Part shown: piece after piece, positions 7,247 through 15,737 of the stretch | How the letters are laid out: each line of letters starts with the position of its first letter | Numbering within the stretch: the stretch's first letter is position 1 | Source of the DNA: Bacteroidota bacterium | GTDB taxonomy: Bacteria; Bacteroidota; Bacteroidia; Chitinophagales; UBA10324 | Direction of reading: 5' to 3' | NCBI GenBank assembly: GCA_014190575.1 | Contig: BJGQ01000035.1 | Span: forward strand, 1 to 35,178 | Length of the DNA: 35,178 bases | Notes under the pieces: generated by a model | Databases searched by the model: none | Told to the model about the DNA's origin: nothing | What the model saw: only the letters and a program-made list of their open reading frames with translations | Translations under genes and position numbers: made by a program

Positions 7247-9154
7247 ATGGCTGACAAAAAGAAAGAAGTCGTAAAGCAAAAACCAAAAACACAAAATCAA
7301 TCGTCAGGCAGCAATCGTTTTTATCTGCTGCTGCTTTTCATTTTCACTTTTATTATTTACGGAAATACTTTATGGAATGATTATGCATTGGACGATGGAA
7401 TTGTAATTACAGAAAATCATTTTGTACAGAGAGGTGTATCAGGCATTGCTGATATTCTCACACATGATTCATTTACAGGCTGGCAAAAAAATGTAAACAA
7501 TGATGTAGCAGGCGGAAGATATCGTCCGCTTTCGCTGGTCAGTTTTGCCATTGAACATTCCGTGTTTGGAAATAATCCGGGCGCAAGTCATTTCGTAAAT
7601 GTGCTGTTGTTTGCATTATTAGGAATCACAATTTTTATTTTACTAAATCAATTATTGATTGATACCCAAACAAACTATTCTTATCTAATTCACTTGCCGT
7701 TTCTCACCGCTTTACTTTTCATTGCTCATCCTGTTCACACCGAAGTTGTTGCAAACATTAAAAGCCGAGACGAAATTCTTTCATTGCTATTTTCAATAGT
7801 TGCTTGCATATACTTTTTGAAATTTATTGATGAAGAAAAAAAGCTAAAAAATATTTTATTCGGTTCCTTATTTTTCTTTCTATCGATGCTATCAAAAGAA
7901 AATGCAATTACCTTTTTGATAATTATTCCATTGATGCTTTGGTTTTTCAGGAATGAAATTTTTATAAAATCAATTGTGCCTTTTTTTATCTCTCTTGCTG
8001 TTACCGCTTCCGCGTTTCTTTTTCTCCGTGGTACTTTTTCAAATTCAGCAATCAATAAAGAAGTTACCGACCTGATGAACAATCCATTTATGGGCATGTC
8101 CTTTTCTCAGAAATATGCAACCATCATTTACACATTCGGAAAATATTTATGGCTGTTGATTCTTCCTTTTCATTTAACGAACGATTATTATCCATATCAG
8201 ATTTCCATTCACGAATTCAGCAGCATCGGAACAATTATCAGCTTATTGGTTTGTGTTGCATTTTTAATAATTGCTATCATTCAATTTTCTAAAAAAACAA
8301 TTTTCTCCTTCTCAATAATTTATTTTTCTGTCACTTTATCTGTTGTTTCTAATCTTGTTTTTCCGGTTGGCACATTTATGTCTGAACGGTTTCTGTTTAT
8401 GCCTTCATTGGCATTTTGCTTTGTATTTGCTTACATTATCAGTCTAGTTCCGTTTTACAAATTCAACTCTTTTCCGTTTTCAAAAACTGAAATATCTTCC
8501 AAACTTATTGCTGCCGGTTTCTTCAAAATGCGGATCATTCAACTTCTGCTGATTATTATTATTGGATCATATTCTATTAAAACAATTGCACGAAATACTT
8601 TTTGGAAAAACAACTTTTCTCTTTTTACTGAAGACATCAACAACTCACCTAATAGCGCAATGGCACATCATGCAGTTGCTGCTGAATACCGTAAACTTGG
8701 TGAAAAAGGTAAGGATACCAATACCCAAAATAATTTTTTTATTAAAGCAATTGAAGAAGATAAAATTGCAATAGCCATTAACCCGAATTATGCACAGGCC
8801 TATTACAATATTGGTATCAGTTACCTGATGCTGCAGAAAACACACGAAGCTAAAGCCGCTTTTATAAAAGCAATATCAATTGCACCCAAGTATTTTGATG
8901 CAATAAATAACCTTGGCTATTGTTTCATTCAGGAAAACAAACTCGATTCTGCTCTGCTATTTTGCACCACAGCTTCAAAAATTGACACCACTTATTTTAG
9001 GCCGTACGGTATGATCGGGAATATTTACCTGAAAAAACTGGATATTGAAAAAGCATTTTATTATTTTCAAAAAGCTCACACCCTTGAACCAAATGATGCA
9101 GCCACAACCAAAGCATTTAAAGATATCAATGCTATTATTAAGAATTCTAACTAA
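7247..9154 (+). CDS. TMTC-like integral-membrane glycosyltransferase with C-terminal TPRs
   Basis: This 635-residue protein has a basic cytosolic N-terminus (rich in Lys), roughly ten hydrophobic segments between residues 25 and 460, and a soluble C-terminal part with about three TPR units (residues about 505-620; AQAYYNIGISYL, FDAINNLGYCFI, FRPYGMIGNIYL). The first external loop carries DDGIVITEN soon after the first membrane segment and GRYRPLSLVSFAIEH. The next loop has AHPVHTEVVANIKSRDEILS. These are hallmarks of the GT-C fold TMTC/DUF1736-type family, where loop-1 acidic residues serve catalysis. By family knowledge it would move a sugar from a lipid-phosphate donor to a protein on the periplasmic face. 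Donor and acceptor are unknown. O-glycosylation of secreted proteins is common in Bacteroidota, so targets among the exported proteins here are conceivable but unproven. It starts 114 bp after pdxA. Confidence 0.8.
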   Translation: MADKKKEVVKQKPKTQNQSSGSNRFYLLLLFIFTFIIYGNTLWNDYALDDGIVITENHFVQRGVSGIADILTHDSFTGWQKNVNNDVAGGRYRPLSLVSFAIEHSVFGNNPGASHFVNVLLFALLGITIFILLNQLLIDTQTNYSYLIHLPFLTALLFIAHPVHTEVVANIKSRDEILSLLFSIVACIYFLKFIDEEKKLKNILFGSLFFFLSMLSKENAITFLIIIPLMLWFFRNEIFIKSIVPFFISLAVTASAFLFLRGTFSNSAINKEVTDLMNNPFMGMSFSQKYATIIYTFGKYLWLLILPFHLTNDYYPYQISIHEFSSIGTIISLLVCVAFLIIAIIQFSKKTIFSFSIIYFSVTLSVVSNLVFPVGTFMSERFLFMPSLAFCFVFAYIISLVPFYKFNSFPFSKTEISSKLIAAGFFKMRIIQLLLIIIIGSYSIKTIARNTFWKNNFSLFTEDINNSPNSAMAHHAVAAEYRKLGEKGKDTNTQNNFFIKAIEEDKIAIAINPNYAQAYYNIGISYLMLQKTHEAKAAFIKAISIAPKYFDAINNLGYCFIQENKLDSALLFCTTASKIDTTYFRPYGMIGNIYLKKLDIEKAFYYFQKAHTLEPNDAATTKAFKDINAIIKNSN

Positions 9155-9238
9155 GTTGTAATTCAATAAAAGGTAGCCATCAAATGCAAGCACTTTTTTA
9201 TAAATAATTTTCTGAACCAAAGCATACGAGTATAAGTT

Positions 9239-9246
9239 TACATTAG
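9239..9246 (+). promoter_or_regulatory. Candidate -7 box of sod (TACATTAG, one mismatch)
   Basis: This octamer differs by one base from TAnnTTTG and shares the TTACATT core seen before gltA and carA. It lies 39 bp before the sod ATG. Confidence 0.35.
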
Positions 9247-9285
9247 CAATCTCAAAAAAATTCATAAACTAAAAACACAAATAAT

Positions 9286-9897
9286 ATGGCTTTCACATTA
9301 CCCGCGTTACCTTATGCTACCGATGCATTGGAACCACACATTGATGCAATGACAATGACCATTCATCACGATAAGCACCACGCTGCTTATGTAAATAATC
9401 TGAATGCTGCGCTCGCCGGCAAACCCGAAGAGAATATGAGCATTGACGAAATTGTAAAAACCATTTCGAAATTTCCGATGCCTGTGCGCAACAATGGCGG
9501 CGGACATTACAACCACTCGTTGTTCTGGACCATTATGAAACCGGGAGGTGGCGGAAGCCCGAAGGGTGATTTGGATGCAGCCATTAACCGCGACCTTGGA
9601 AGTTTCGAAAAGTTTTATGAAAGTTTTAATGCAGCAGGCACCACCAGATTTGGCAGCGGATGGGCATGGCTGATTGTAAATGCTGATAAAAAATTACAGG
9701 TGTGCAGTACACCCAACCAGGATAACCCGATGATGGATATTGCTGAAGTAAAAGGAACTCCGATACTCGGTATGGATGTGTGGGAACATGCCTACTATTT
9801 AAAATACCAGAACAAGCGCCCCGATTACATTGCCGCTTTCTGGAATGTAATTAACTGGGACGAAGTAAGCTTGTTGTTTGCTCAAGCGACTAAGTAG
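9286..9897 (+). CDS. sodA: Superoxide dismutase, Mn/Fe family (Mn-type signature)
   Basis: This 203-residue cytosolic enzyme converts superoxide to oxygen and peroxide. It starts [20 protein letters not shown], the standard N-terminus of the family. The four metal ligands are His27 ([11 protein letters not shown]), His77 (HYNHSLFW), Asp164 and His168 (DVWEHAYY). The second-sphere glutamine that typifies Mn enzymes is at residue 145 (TPNQDNP), with a Gly-rich GGGHYNHS tract rather than an Ala-Gln pair, so Mn use (or cambialism) is the better guess. There is no signal peptide. It stands alone, with a weak promoter-like box upstream and an intrinsic terminator 22 bp downstream. Metal choice cannot be settled by sequence alone; sodB is the alternative name if iron is used. 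Confidence 0.95.
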   Translation: MAFTLPALPYATDALEPHIDAMTMTIHHDKHHAAYVNNLNAALAGKPEENMSIDEIVKTISKFPMPVRNNGGGHYNHSLFWTIMKPGGGGSPKGDLDAAINRDLGSFEKFYESFNAAGTTRFGSGWAWLIVNADKKLQVCSTPNQDNPMMDIAEVKGTPILGMDVWEHAYYLKYQNKRPDYIAAFWNVINWDEVSLLFAQATK

Positions 9898-9918
9898 TTT
9901 TTAATTTTTTTATTTATG

Positions 9919-9952
9919 AAAAAGAGAAGCGCGAAAGTGCTTCTCTTTTTTT
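9919..9952 (+). terminator. Intrinsic terminator of sod
   Basis: An 11-bp stem (AAAAGAGAAGC with GCTTCTCTTTT) around the loop GCGAAAGT is followed by more T residues. It starts 22 bp after the sod stop. Confidence 0.88.
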
Positions 9953-9978
9953 ATTTGTTGTTGTATGAAATATTCTAA

Positions 9979-10194
9979 AATTTATCCTCTGATAAAGTTA
10001 AATTTCAACTCCATTCCCCTTGCAACATTTGCACAATAGAAATTTCAAATACACTCGGCGAGGTATTTCAAAGTGCTGAGTTTAAAGTTCAAAGTGTTGC
10101 CACTCTGAATCTTCAATCGAAACCTTCCGGCATTTATTTTATAAAAGTTAAAAGCGATAAATGGAGCGAGGTGAAAAGAGTGGTGAAGGAGTAA
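9979..10194 (+). pseudogene. Orphan remnant of a T9SS type A sorting domain
   Basis: From an in-frame stop at 9976 to the TAA at 10192-10194 there is an open stretch of 71 codons. Its last 54 or so residues read like the end of a T9SS type A sorting domain: TIEISNTLGEVFQS, then KPSGIYFIKVKSDKW, ending VKRVVKE. No start codon, signal peptide or passenger domain precedes it; the sod terminator lies just upstream. The usual YPNP motif is also missing or decayed (the segment before it reads LHSPCNIC). It therefore looks like the surviving 3' end of a lost secreted-protein gene. It could not be exported by T9SS without an N-terminal signal, so I treat it as non-functional. It falls between sod and the inverted-repeat element at 10205-10451, in a patch with other signs of turnover. 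Confidence 0.65.
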
Positions 10195-10204
10195 AACCGT
10201 GAAG

Positions 10205-10451
10205 ACTCACCCACGCACAACTAACACTCAGCGTTTACTATTTCCACCCTCTCTGATTTCAGAGTTAAAATATCATTCGGAGTTTGATAAGAAAACAAAG
10301 AGGGAGTTTGTATAAACAACTGAGAAAAAAACTCTGAATTATATTTTTCTCCCTCTCATTTTTCCATCCATAAGTTTTTGTTCTGCTTTGAGTTTGAAAA
10401 AAGAGAGGGTGTGTTTACATAAGGCAATCGAAATAGTTGGCGTGGGTGAGT
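10205..10451. repeat. 247-bp MITE-like element with nested inverted repeats
   Basis: The ends are perfect 12-bp inverted repeats: ACTCACCCACGC at 10205-10216 and its complement at 10440-10451. Inside them are a second 10-bp pair (CACCCTCTCT at 10245-10254 with AGAGAGGGTG at 10402-10411) and a third 8-bp pair (AGAGGGAG at 10299-10306 with CTCCCTCT at 10349-10356). A small palindrome, CTCTGATTTCAGAG, lies at 10251-10264. No coding potential is evident. The nested symmetry fits either a miniature inverted-repeat element or a large structured RNA. It begins 10 bp after the sorting-domain remnant and ends just before the DUF559 gene. I see no clear flanking target duplication and no second copy in the window. 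Confidence 0.55.
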
Positions 10452-10491
10452 AAAAGTGATTAAGAATAGAAGTAAAAATTATTTTCACTCC

Positions 10492-10866
10492 ATGAAATCT
10501 CCTGTTGAACTTGCACGGGAACTGAGAAAAAGGCAAACTCCTGAAGAAGAAAAACTCTGGAGCCTGCTTCGCAATAGAAAATTAGTCGGGTATAAATTTT
10601 TACGACAACATCTAATCATTTACAAGAAGATTGATTTTAAAAACAATTTTTTCACTCTTGATTTTTATTGCAATAAGAAAAAATTAGCTGTTGAGTTGGA
10701 TGGTGGTTATCATGATTTCAATACTGATTACGACAGAGAAAGAGATATTATTTTACTTGAAAACAAAATAAAAGTGCTCAGAATAAAAAATGAGGAATTG
10801 AAAACGGATGAGAAAAAAGTATTGCAGAAAATTATTGATTCTTTAAATGACAAGTCGGGCAATTAA
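10492..10866 (+). CDS. DUF559 (Vsr/MutH-like nuclease superfamily) protein
   Basis: This protein of about 124 residues opens MKSPVELARELRKRQTPEEE, the usual DUF559 beginning, and continues with LWSLLRNRKLVGYKFLRQH. The core has an acidic residue in LDFYC and the pair Glu-Leu-Asp in LAVELDGGYH, matching the D...E-x-D/K-like active-site layout of Vsr-type and other PD-(D/E)XK-related endonucleases. The C-terminal VLRIKNEEL fits the family. An in-frame GTG at 10456 would add 12 residues, but homologues begin near the ATG at 10492, so I chose that. DUF559 genes have no agreed function; DNA cleavage or repair is an inference from the fold. The gene sits directly downstream of the inverted-repeat element and converges on the chitinase gene. 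Confidence 0.82.
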   Translation: MKSPVELARELRKRQTPEEEKLWSLLRNRKLVGYKFLRQHLIIYKKIDFKNNFFTLDFYCNKKKLAVELDGGYHDFNTDYDRERDIILLENKIKVLRIKNEELKTDEKKVLQKIIDSLNDKSGN

Positions 10867-10892
10867 TAGAAATGCTTATTGAAATTTCCTTC

Positions 10893-10930
10893 CAATTCCA
10901 TTTTTGTATAATTATATAAATATGGAATTG
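10893..10930. repeat. Hairpin between convergent genes
   Basis: CAATTCCAT (10893-10901) pairs with ATGGAATTG (10922-10930) across an A/T-rich 20-bp loop. It lies between the convergent DUF559 and chitinase genes. Neither strand shows a T tract directly after the stem, so terminator function is uncertain. Confidence 0.35.
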
Positions 10931-10984
10931 AGATAATAATGCAATTACCTGTTCAAGTATTTTGCAATATTCTATTCCTGAAAA

Positions 10985-12625
10985 TCATTCTTTAACAAAT
11001 TTCTTTCTGTAAATATTTCCAGAGGTTGTGTAAACAGAAATAAAATAAAATCCAGAACTGAGTTCGCTCACATTTATTGAAGCCGCTGATTCTTCGAACG
11101 GAAATGAAACCGTATTCACTTTTTCTCCCAATGAATTAAAAACTTCTATTGTTTTTATTTCTTCATCAGAATGAAGTTCAATAAACAACAATTGCGAAAC
11201 CGGATTCGGATAAATTTTCATAGAAGAAATTATAGCGACTGATTCTGTTTTCATTGCCGGAGTAGTAAAAGTTTTTATTGCGCCCCATGCACTCCACACT
11301 ATAGGACTTGAGCTACACTTACTTCTTACAGTCCATTGGTAAGCTGTTGAAGGCAATAAGGCTGTTATTATTTTAAATCCGGTGTTGGTGTTAATGTTCT
11401 TTGAAGTCCATGTTGTTGTTCCTGTTTTTCTGTATATGACTTGATATGCAACAGCGCATTGGTTGGTTGTCCATGTTAAAGTTGCTGCTGACGCAGTGAT
11501 GGTTGTTGCAATCAAATTGGTTGGCTTCGGACATGGATTGCAAACAACAGGAGTAGAAAATATTCGCTGATAATTTGTTGCATATGAGTATGCTCCATTG
11601 CAAGTACTCACTGCATCCCAGTTCACCGACCAGGTCATCATTCCTCGAAGAGTTGGATAACCACCTGAGAGTGAAAGCGTGTAATTGCCTGGTCTTGGTC
11701 CGGTTCCTCGCAAATAATCTATAGCATCTTTTACAACAGCTGTATCTGTGTACCCCCCACCTGCTGCCAATGAACATGAAGGTAAACCAATGGCAACTTT
11801 GCCTGGTGGTAAACCATTAAAAAATCCACCAGCAGTATTAAATCCATGAATCACTGCATCAGTCATTGCAATAATAAAATCTGCTGTGCCTTGTGTGTAA
11901 ATATTTCCATCAATGCCATACATGGAACCACTGTTGTATAACTGCACTTGTAAAATATCCAGTGAATCTCGCAGGGCGTTTATTACCGGAAGGTAAGCAC
12001 CCCATATACTTCCGTACGATGACTGCCCACCCTGCACAAATGCAGTTTCGGGAGCCATGGTAAGTAATAATTTTTTATTGTGTGAAGTGTGATAGCTCTG
12101 CATGATTTGTTTTACCGCATCAATAAGATTCAGAATTTTTGAATCGGTTGGATTTGCAATAGTTCCGCCACTCACTGTAACTGAACTTCCTTCAAAGTCA
12201 ATATCAATACCATCGAAACCATAAGTATTAATGATGCTGATCATTGAACTGATGAAACTATTTTTCTCATTTAAATTATCAAGCGAGATGGGTGAAGTTG
12301 CTCCACCCATGCTGATCAGTATTTTTTTTCCCTGACCTTGCATTGCTTGTATCTGAGAAATTAAAGTTGCCTGTGAAACCTGGTCGGGAGAAAACTGCAT
12401 ATTGTAATCAGTGCCTGCAACCGGAACAGCAAACGAAACTTCAACCACATTGTATCGCGGGTCAATTGCATTCAATTGAATGTATGGTGAACCCGGATCG
12501 CTCCAGTTATGCCAGTAACCCACCAATGCAGGATTCGGTATTTGGGCAAATGATTTTTCATTAACTAAATACAGAAATGAAATTAAGATTAGAATAAATT
12601 GAATTGCGCGAATTATTTTTTTCAT
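10985..12625 (-). CDS. Secreted GH18 chitinase with Fn3 domain and T9SS sorting domain
   Basis: This 546-residue exoenzyme should hydrolyse chitin or related beta-1,4-GlcNAc polymers. I start it at the ATG at 12625, because the protein then opens with a good signal peptide (MKKIIRAIQFILILISFLYL, cleavage after SFAQ); an upstream start at 12700 would bury it. The GH18 barrel spans about 33-360. It shows YWHNW at the start, KILISMGG, the catalytic DGIDIDFE (Asp138, Asp141, Asp143, proton donor Glu145), LLTMAPE and QVQLYN, so all key residues are intact. A fibronectin type III domain follows (about 364-457; CPKPTNLIA ... YQVIYRKTG ... YQWTVRSKC). The end (about 468-546) is a T9SS type A sorting domain starting KIYPNPVSQ. 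The domain order fits secretion outside the cell or surface display. No dedicated chitin-binding module is visible. The gene is transcribed alone, separated from the next operon by that operon's terminator. Confidence 0.93.
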   Translation of the reverse strand: MKKIIRAIQFILILISFLYLVNEKSFAQIPNPALVGYWHNWSDPGSPYIQLNAIDPRYNVVEVSFAVPVAGTDYNMQFSPDQVSQATLISQIQAMQGQGKKILISMGGATSPISLDNLNEKNSFISSMISIINTYGFDGIDIDFEGSSVTVSGGTIANPTDSKILNLIDAVKQIMQSYHTSHNKKLLLTMAPETAFVQGGQSSYGSIWGAYLPVINALRDSLDILQVQLYNSGSMYGIDGNIYTQGTADFIIAMTDAVIHGFNTAGGFFNGLPPGKVAIGLPSCSLAAGGGYTDTAVVKDAIDYLRGTGPRPGNYTLSLSGGYPTLRGMMTWSVNWDAVSTCNGAYSYATNYQRIFSTPVVCNPCPKPTNLIATTITASAATLTWTTNQCAVAYQVIYRKTGTTTWTSKNINTNTGFKIITALLPSTAYQWTVRSKCSSSPIVWSAWGAIKTFTTPAMKTESVAIISSMKIYPNPVSQLLFIELHSDEEIKTIEVFNSLGEKVNTVSFPFEESAASINVSELSSGFYFISVYTTSGNIYRKKFVKE

Positions 12626-12741
12626 AACTGTAGTTTTGTGTGAAAGAAAATTTATTCGTTCGAATATATTATGTGAAGAATAAAATTCAGTAAAAGACAA
12701 TAGCTATTTTTTTATCGGTAATCAATTGGCGATTTATTAAA

Positions 12742-12776
12742 TAAAAAAACCGCTCTGATATAAAATCAAAGCGGTT
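12742..12776 (-). terminator. Intrinsic terminator of the SprB-PorP-PorE-like operon
   Basis: Read on the minus strand, AACCGCTTTGAT pairs with ATCAGAGCGGTT (one G-U pair) and is followed by a run of seven T. It lies 24 bp after the stop of the OmpA-family gene, so it ends the three-gene transcript and shields the chitinase gene. Confidence 0.85.
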
Positions 12777-12799
12777 CAGTATTGTTCTTGAAAATAATT

Positions 12800-14725
12800 T
12801 TACTTCAAATCCAAAAAGCCAATCACTTTAAATTCAGTGCGACGATTTTCCTGGTGTTGTTCTTCAGTACAACTTTCGCAAGAAGGTGCACACTTAACAG
12901 TTGGCATTGATTCACCATATCCTTTTGCTGTGATACGGTCTTTTGCAATTCCCTTACTGATTATATAGGCAACAGCGCTAACTGCTCTGCTTTGCGATAA
13001 TTTTTGGTTGTATGCATCTGTACCGCGGCAATCGGTATGCGAACTTAATTCTACTTTAATGCTCGGATTATCGTTCAGAATTTTTACCAGCTTATTTAAC
13101 TCTAATGCAGCATCCGGGCGAATGTTTGCTTTATCAAAATCATAATAAATATTCTTGAGTACGATTGGTTTGTTCAACTCAATTTTTTCCATCTCAATTT
13201 TTAATTTCACAATCATATCTTCCGATTGCTTCTTGCCTATTGTGCTGATGTCTTCTGTCTTTGAAAAATAGCCATCCTTATTCCCACTTACTGAATAGTC
13301 TGTATTTTCATTTAATTGAAACATGAAATTCCCATCGCTACCTGTGGTTGTATTTTCCTTTCGTCCGGTTTTTTTATTTAGCAATACAATGGTTGCACCC
13401 TGCACCGGTGTCTGATCCTTTTTATTTACAACAGAACCACTGAGTGTAAATTTTAAATCAGGCTTGCGAAAGTGATATATTTTATCATTGCTGCCATTAC
13501 TGCTTTCTCTGTTGCTCGAGAAATATCCGGTTTCGCCACCTTTTTCAGGAAGGTAACCAAAGTCGTCGTGTGATGTATTAATTGGATAACCAATATTGTG
13601 TGGACGGCTCCAGCTACTTCCTTCCTTAGTTGATGAATATATATCTAATCCACCTAATCCATATAATCCATCGGAAGCAAAGTATAAAACAGAATCATTT
13701 TCGATGTATGGAAACATTTCGTTCATCGGAGTGTTAATAGTTGCCCCCATATTTACGGGCGTACCCCAACCATCTCCTTCTTTTTTTACCATCCAGATAT
13801 CAGTTCCTCCTTGTCCACCCGGCATATCACTTACAAAATATATTGTTGCTCCACGATTGGCAATTGCAGGATGACCACAAGAATAATCATTGCTGTTAAA
13901 AGGTAACTCCTTTATGTTGTTCCATTCCCCGTTTTCATCTTTTGCACTTGAATATATTTTCATAAGCGCAATGTCTTCGCTGCTTTGTTTTATTTTTTTG
14001 TTGATGTAATTATTCCTTGTGAAATACATCGTGCTGCCATCAGGTGAAAAAGTTGCATCTGCATCGTGATACAATCCATTTACTGCACCTTTTAATAATT
14101 CAGGTGATGCAAAATTTCCTTCGCCGTTGTCTTTTGCATAATACAAATCAAGATAGTTATGCCCGGTCCATGCATATACTTTAGCGCTTGAATTCCGATC
14201 AGATGAAAAAACGATTCCTCCATTATAAAACACAGGTGCCATGCTTGAGCCGGTGTTGATGGCCACATCCTCCACAACATATTTTGATGAGTCCATTTTA
14301 AAATGATTGACTGAATCACATGAAGCAAGCATCATGGTTCCGGTTTTTTCATTTGGCATTTTTTGTAAATAAATATTCAGTATTCCTTTTGCGTCTTCAT
14401 AATTTCCATTCTCCATCATGGCTTGCGCACAGTATATAAAATCACTTGGCTTCGCATCAGGTAATCCAATTACTTCTTTGTACCACTTCTCTGCCATTGG
14501 TGCATTGTTTGACTGCCGGTAATCTTCAGCAAGCATTTTTTTTGCTTCCGGAAAATCTTTCATCGACAAACATTTTTCCAATTTCGGAATGGATTTATTG
14601 TATGCCATATCCTGATTGAACCGTTCACCTGCCAGGTAGTATGATCCTGCACAGCCGCTGAGTGTTAGCACCATCGCTGTAACAGGTATCAGATTTTTTA
14701 TTTTTAATAGAGTCATGTGTTTCAT
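12800..14725 (-). CDS. PorE-like OmpA-family lipoprotein (TPR, PD40 propeller, CRD, OmpA)
   Basis: This protein has 641 residues from the ATG at 14725; the TTG at 14740 is less likely. A lipoprotein signal ends in LTLSGC with Cys25 as the lipidated residue. TPR-like helices (about 30-140) precede a PD40/WD40-like propeller (about 145-430; VFSSDRNSSA, ATFSPDGSTMYFTRN, IYFVSDMPGGQGGTDIW, YFASDGLYGLGGLDIY, YFSSNRES). A carboxypeptidase-regulatory-like beta domain follows (about 440-515). An OmpA C-terminal domain closes it (about 525-635; NIYYDFDKANIRPDAA, LSSHTDCRGTDAYN, LSQSRA), keeping the Asp and Arg used to hold peptidoglycan. This architecture is that of PorE, a T9SS-associated protein, and of many PorE paralogues paired with PorP/SprF. 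It probably sits in the periplasm, tied to the outer membrane by lipid and to the wall by OmpA. It is the last gene of the operon, 29 bp after porP/sprF. I regard it as a paralogue dedicated to this operon, not necessarily the core PorE. Confidence 0.9.
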   Translation of the reverse strand: MKHMTLLKIKNLIPVTAMVLTLSGCAGSYYLAGERFNQDMAYNKSIPKLEKCLSMKDFPEAKKMLAEDYRQSNNAPMAEKWYKEVIGLPDAKPSDFIYCAQAMMENGNYEDAKGILNIYLQKMPNEKTGTMMLASCDSVNHFKMDSSKYVVEDVAINTGSSMAPVFYNGGIVFSSDRNSSAKVYAWTGHNYLDLYYAKDNGEGNFASPELLKGAVNGLYHDADATFSPDGSTMYFTRNNYINKKIKQSSEDIALMKIYSSAKDENGEWNNIKELPFNSNDYSCGHPAIANRGATIYFVSDMPGGQGGTDIWMVKKEGDGWGTPVNMGATINTPMNEMFPYIENDSVLYFASDGLYGLGGLDIYSSTKEGSSWSRPHNIGYPINTSHDDFGYLPEKGGETGYFSSNRESSNGSNDKIYHFRKPDLKFTLSGSVVNKKDQTPVQGATIVLLNKKTGRKENTTTGSDGNFMFQLNENTDYSVSGNKDGYFSKTEDISTIGKKQSEDMIVKLKIEMEKIELNKPIVLKNIYYDFDKANIRPDAALELNKLVKILNDNPSIKVELSSHTDCRGTDAYNQKLSQSRAVSAVAYIISKGIAKDRITAKGYGESMPTVKCAPSCESCTEEQHQENRRTEFKVIGFLDLK

Positions 14726-14754
14726 TTTTCCTGCTTGCAATTCTTATTCTGAAA

Positions 14755-15687
14755 TTAGAAATATCGAGGTGTTTTTACTTTCATAATGTCGTATCCGAAA
14801 TCGTATCCGATCATTATTTCATGTGAACCGTTTGAATAATTCTTTAACAATGAAGTTGTGAAGTCATAAGCATATCCGATGCGAAGCTGCTTGGTAGCCT
14901 GCAACTCAATCATCCCCACTGCCGCATCACCCGTACGATACGCTCCACCAATCCACAATACTTTTTTGATTAATAAATTCAGATTAAAATCAAATTCAAC
15001 CGGCGTGTTTTGCGAATATTTAATCAACATCGCTGGCCGTAAAACAAAATCAGGATTTATTTCTATTGCTCCGCCCATTGTAAAGAAGTAGTGTCGCACT
15101 TGCTTTGGAACAATGTTGTTTTGAATATTAAAACTTGCTGGTCGTGATGGATCGTAACTTAAAAGTTCAGGCACTGATAATCCCATGTAAAATTTATTGC
15201 TGTACATGTAGGCACCTGCGCCAAAGTTTGGAAGTATATTGCTCACTGATGATGGATCAAACAAAGCATCTGGTTTATCCCATACTACCAATTGGCTGAG
15301 TTTTGAATTGAAATATGAAATACCGCCGCGCAATCCTAAACCCAATTTTAATTTTTTATTCAACTGCATGTGGTATGCATAATTCGCATAAACATCATAG
15401 CGACTGGTAACACCTATTTTATCAGCAGCTAGTTCCAATCCCAATCCAACTTTGCGTGTGCGTGTGGGCCCGTGAATAGTTGCTACAAATGTTTTTGGTG
15501 CTCCATCAAATTTCACCCACTGATTGCGGTATAACAATGATGCTGAAGCATATCGTTTGCTTCCTGCATAAGCAGGATTCACCAACAGGTTGTTGAACAT
15601 GTACTGGCTCAACAATACATCCTGCTGCGCATACGATGCAAGTGACAGCATCGAGCAAAAAGTCAGAACAATTATTTTCTTTATCAT
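14755..15687 (-). CDS. PorP/SprF family type IX secretion outer-membrane protein
   Basis: This 310-residue beta-barrel protein starts with a signal peptide (MIKKIIVLTFCSMLSLASYA) and then the family hallmark QDVLLSQYMFNNLLVNPAYAG. Further family features are RNQWVKFDGAPKTFV, the repeated amphipathic strands, IGGAYRTGDAAVGMIELQ and the C-terminal HEIMIGYDF ending in Phe, as usual for an outer-membrane barrel. In gliding Bacteroidota, SprF is needed for export or surface attachment of SprB, and proteins with type B sorting domains depend on a cognate SprF-like partner. Here the gene lies 50 bp after a giant SprB-repeat protein with just such a C-terminus, so it is very likely that protein's partner. 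The length is normal for the family. Position 2 of the three-gene operon. Confidence 0.94.
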   Translation of the reverse strand: MIKKIIVLTFCSMLSLASYAQQDVLLSQYMFNNLLVNPAYAGSKRYASASLLYRNQWVKFDGAPKTFVATIHGPTRTRKVGLGLELAADKIGVTSRYDVYANYAYHMQLNKKLKLGLGLRGGISYFNSKLSQLVVWDKPDALFDPSSVSNILPNFGAGAYMYSNKFYMGLSVPELLSYDPSRPASFNIQNNIVPKQVRHYFFTMGGAIEINPDFVLRPAMLIKYSQNTPVEFDFNLNLLIKKVLWIGGAYRTGDAAVGMIELQATKQLRIGYAYDFTTSLLKNYSNGSHEIMIGYDFGYDIMKVKTPRYF

Positions 15688-15737
15688 GCCTTTGAGTTTT
15701 CTTTTTTCGTTTAAATGAATTTTTGTTCTCTGATTTT

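Noticed and set aside
10339-10536. A 65-codon minus-strand open frame across the inverted-repeat element
   Set aside because: It straddles the repeat element and the antisense of DUF559, with no protein features.
12626-12700. 25 extra residues upstream of the chitinase signal peptide
   Set aside because: Using that start would place the signal peptide internally; the ATG at 12625 gives a normal exported protein.
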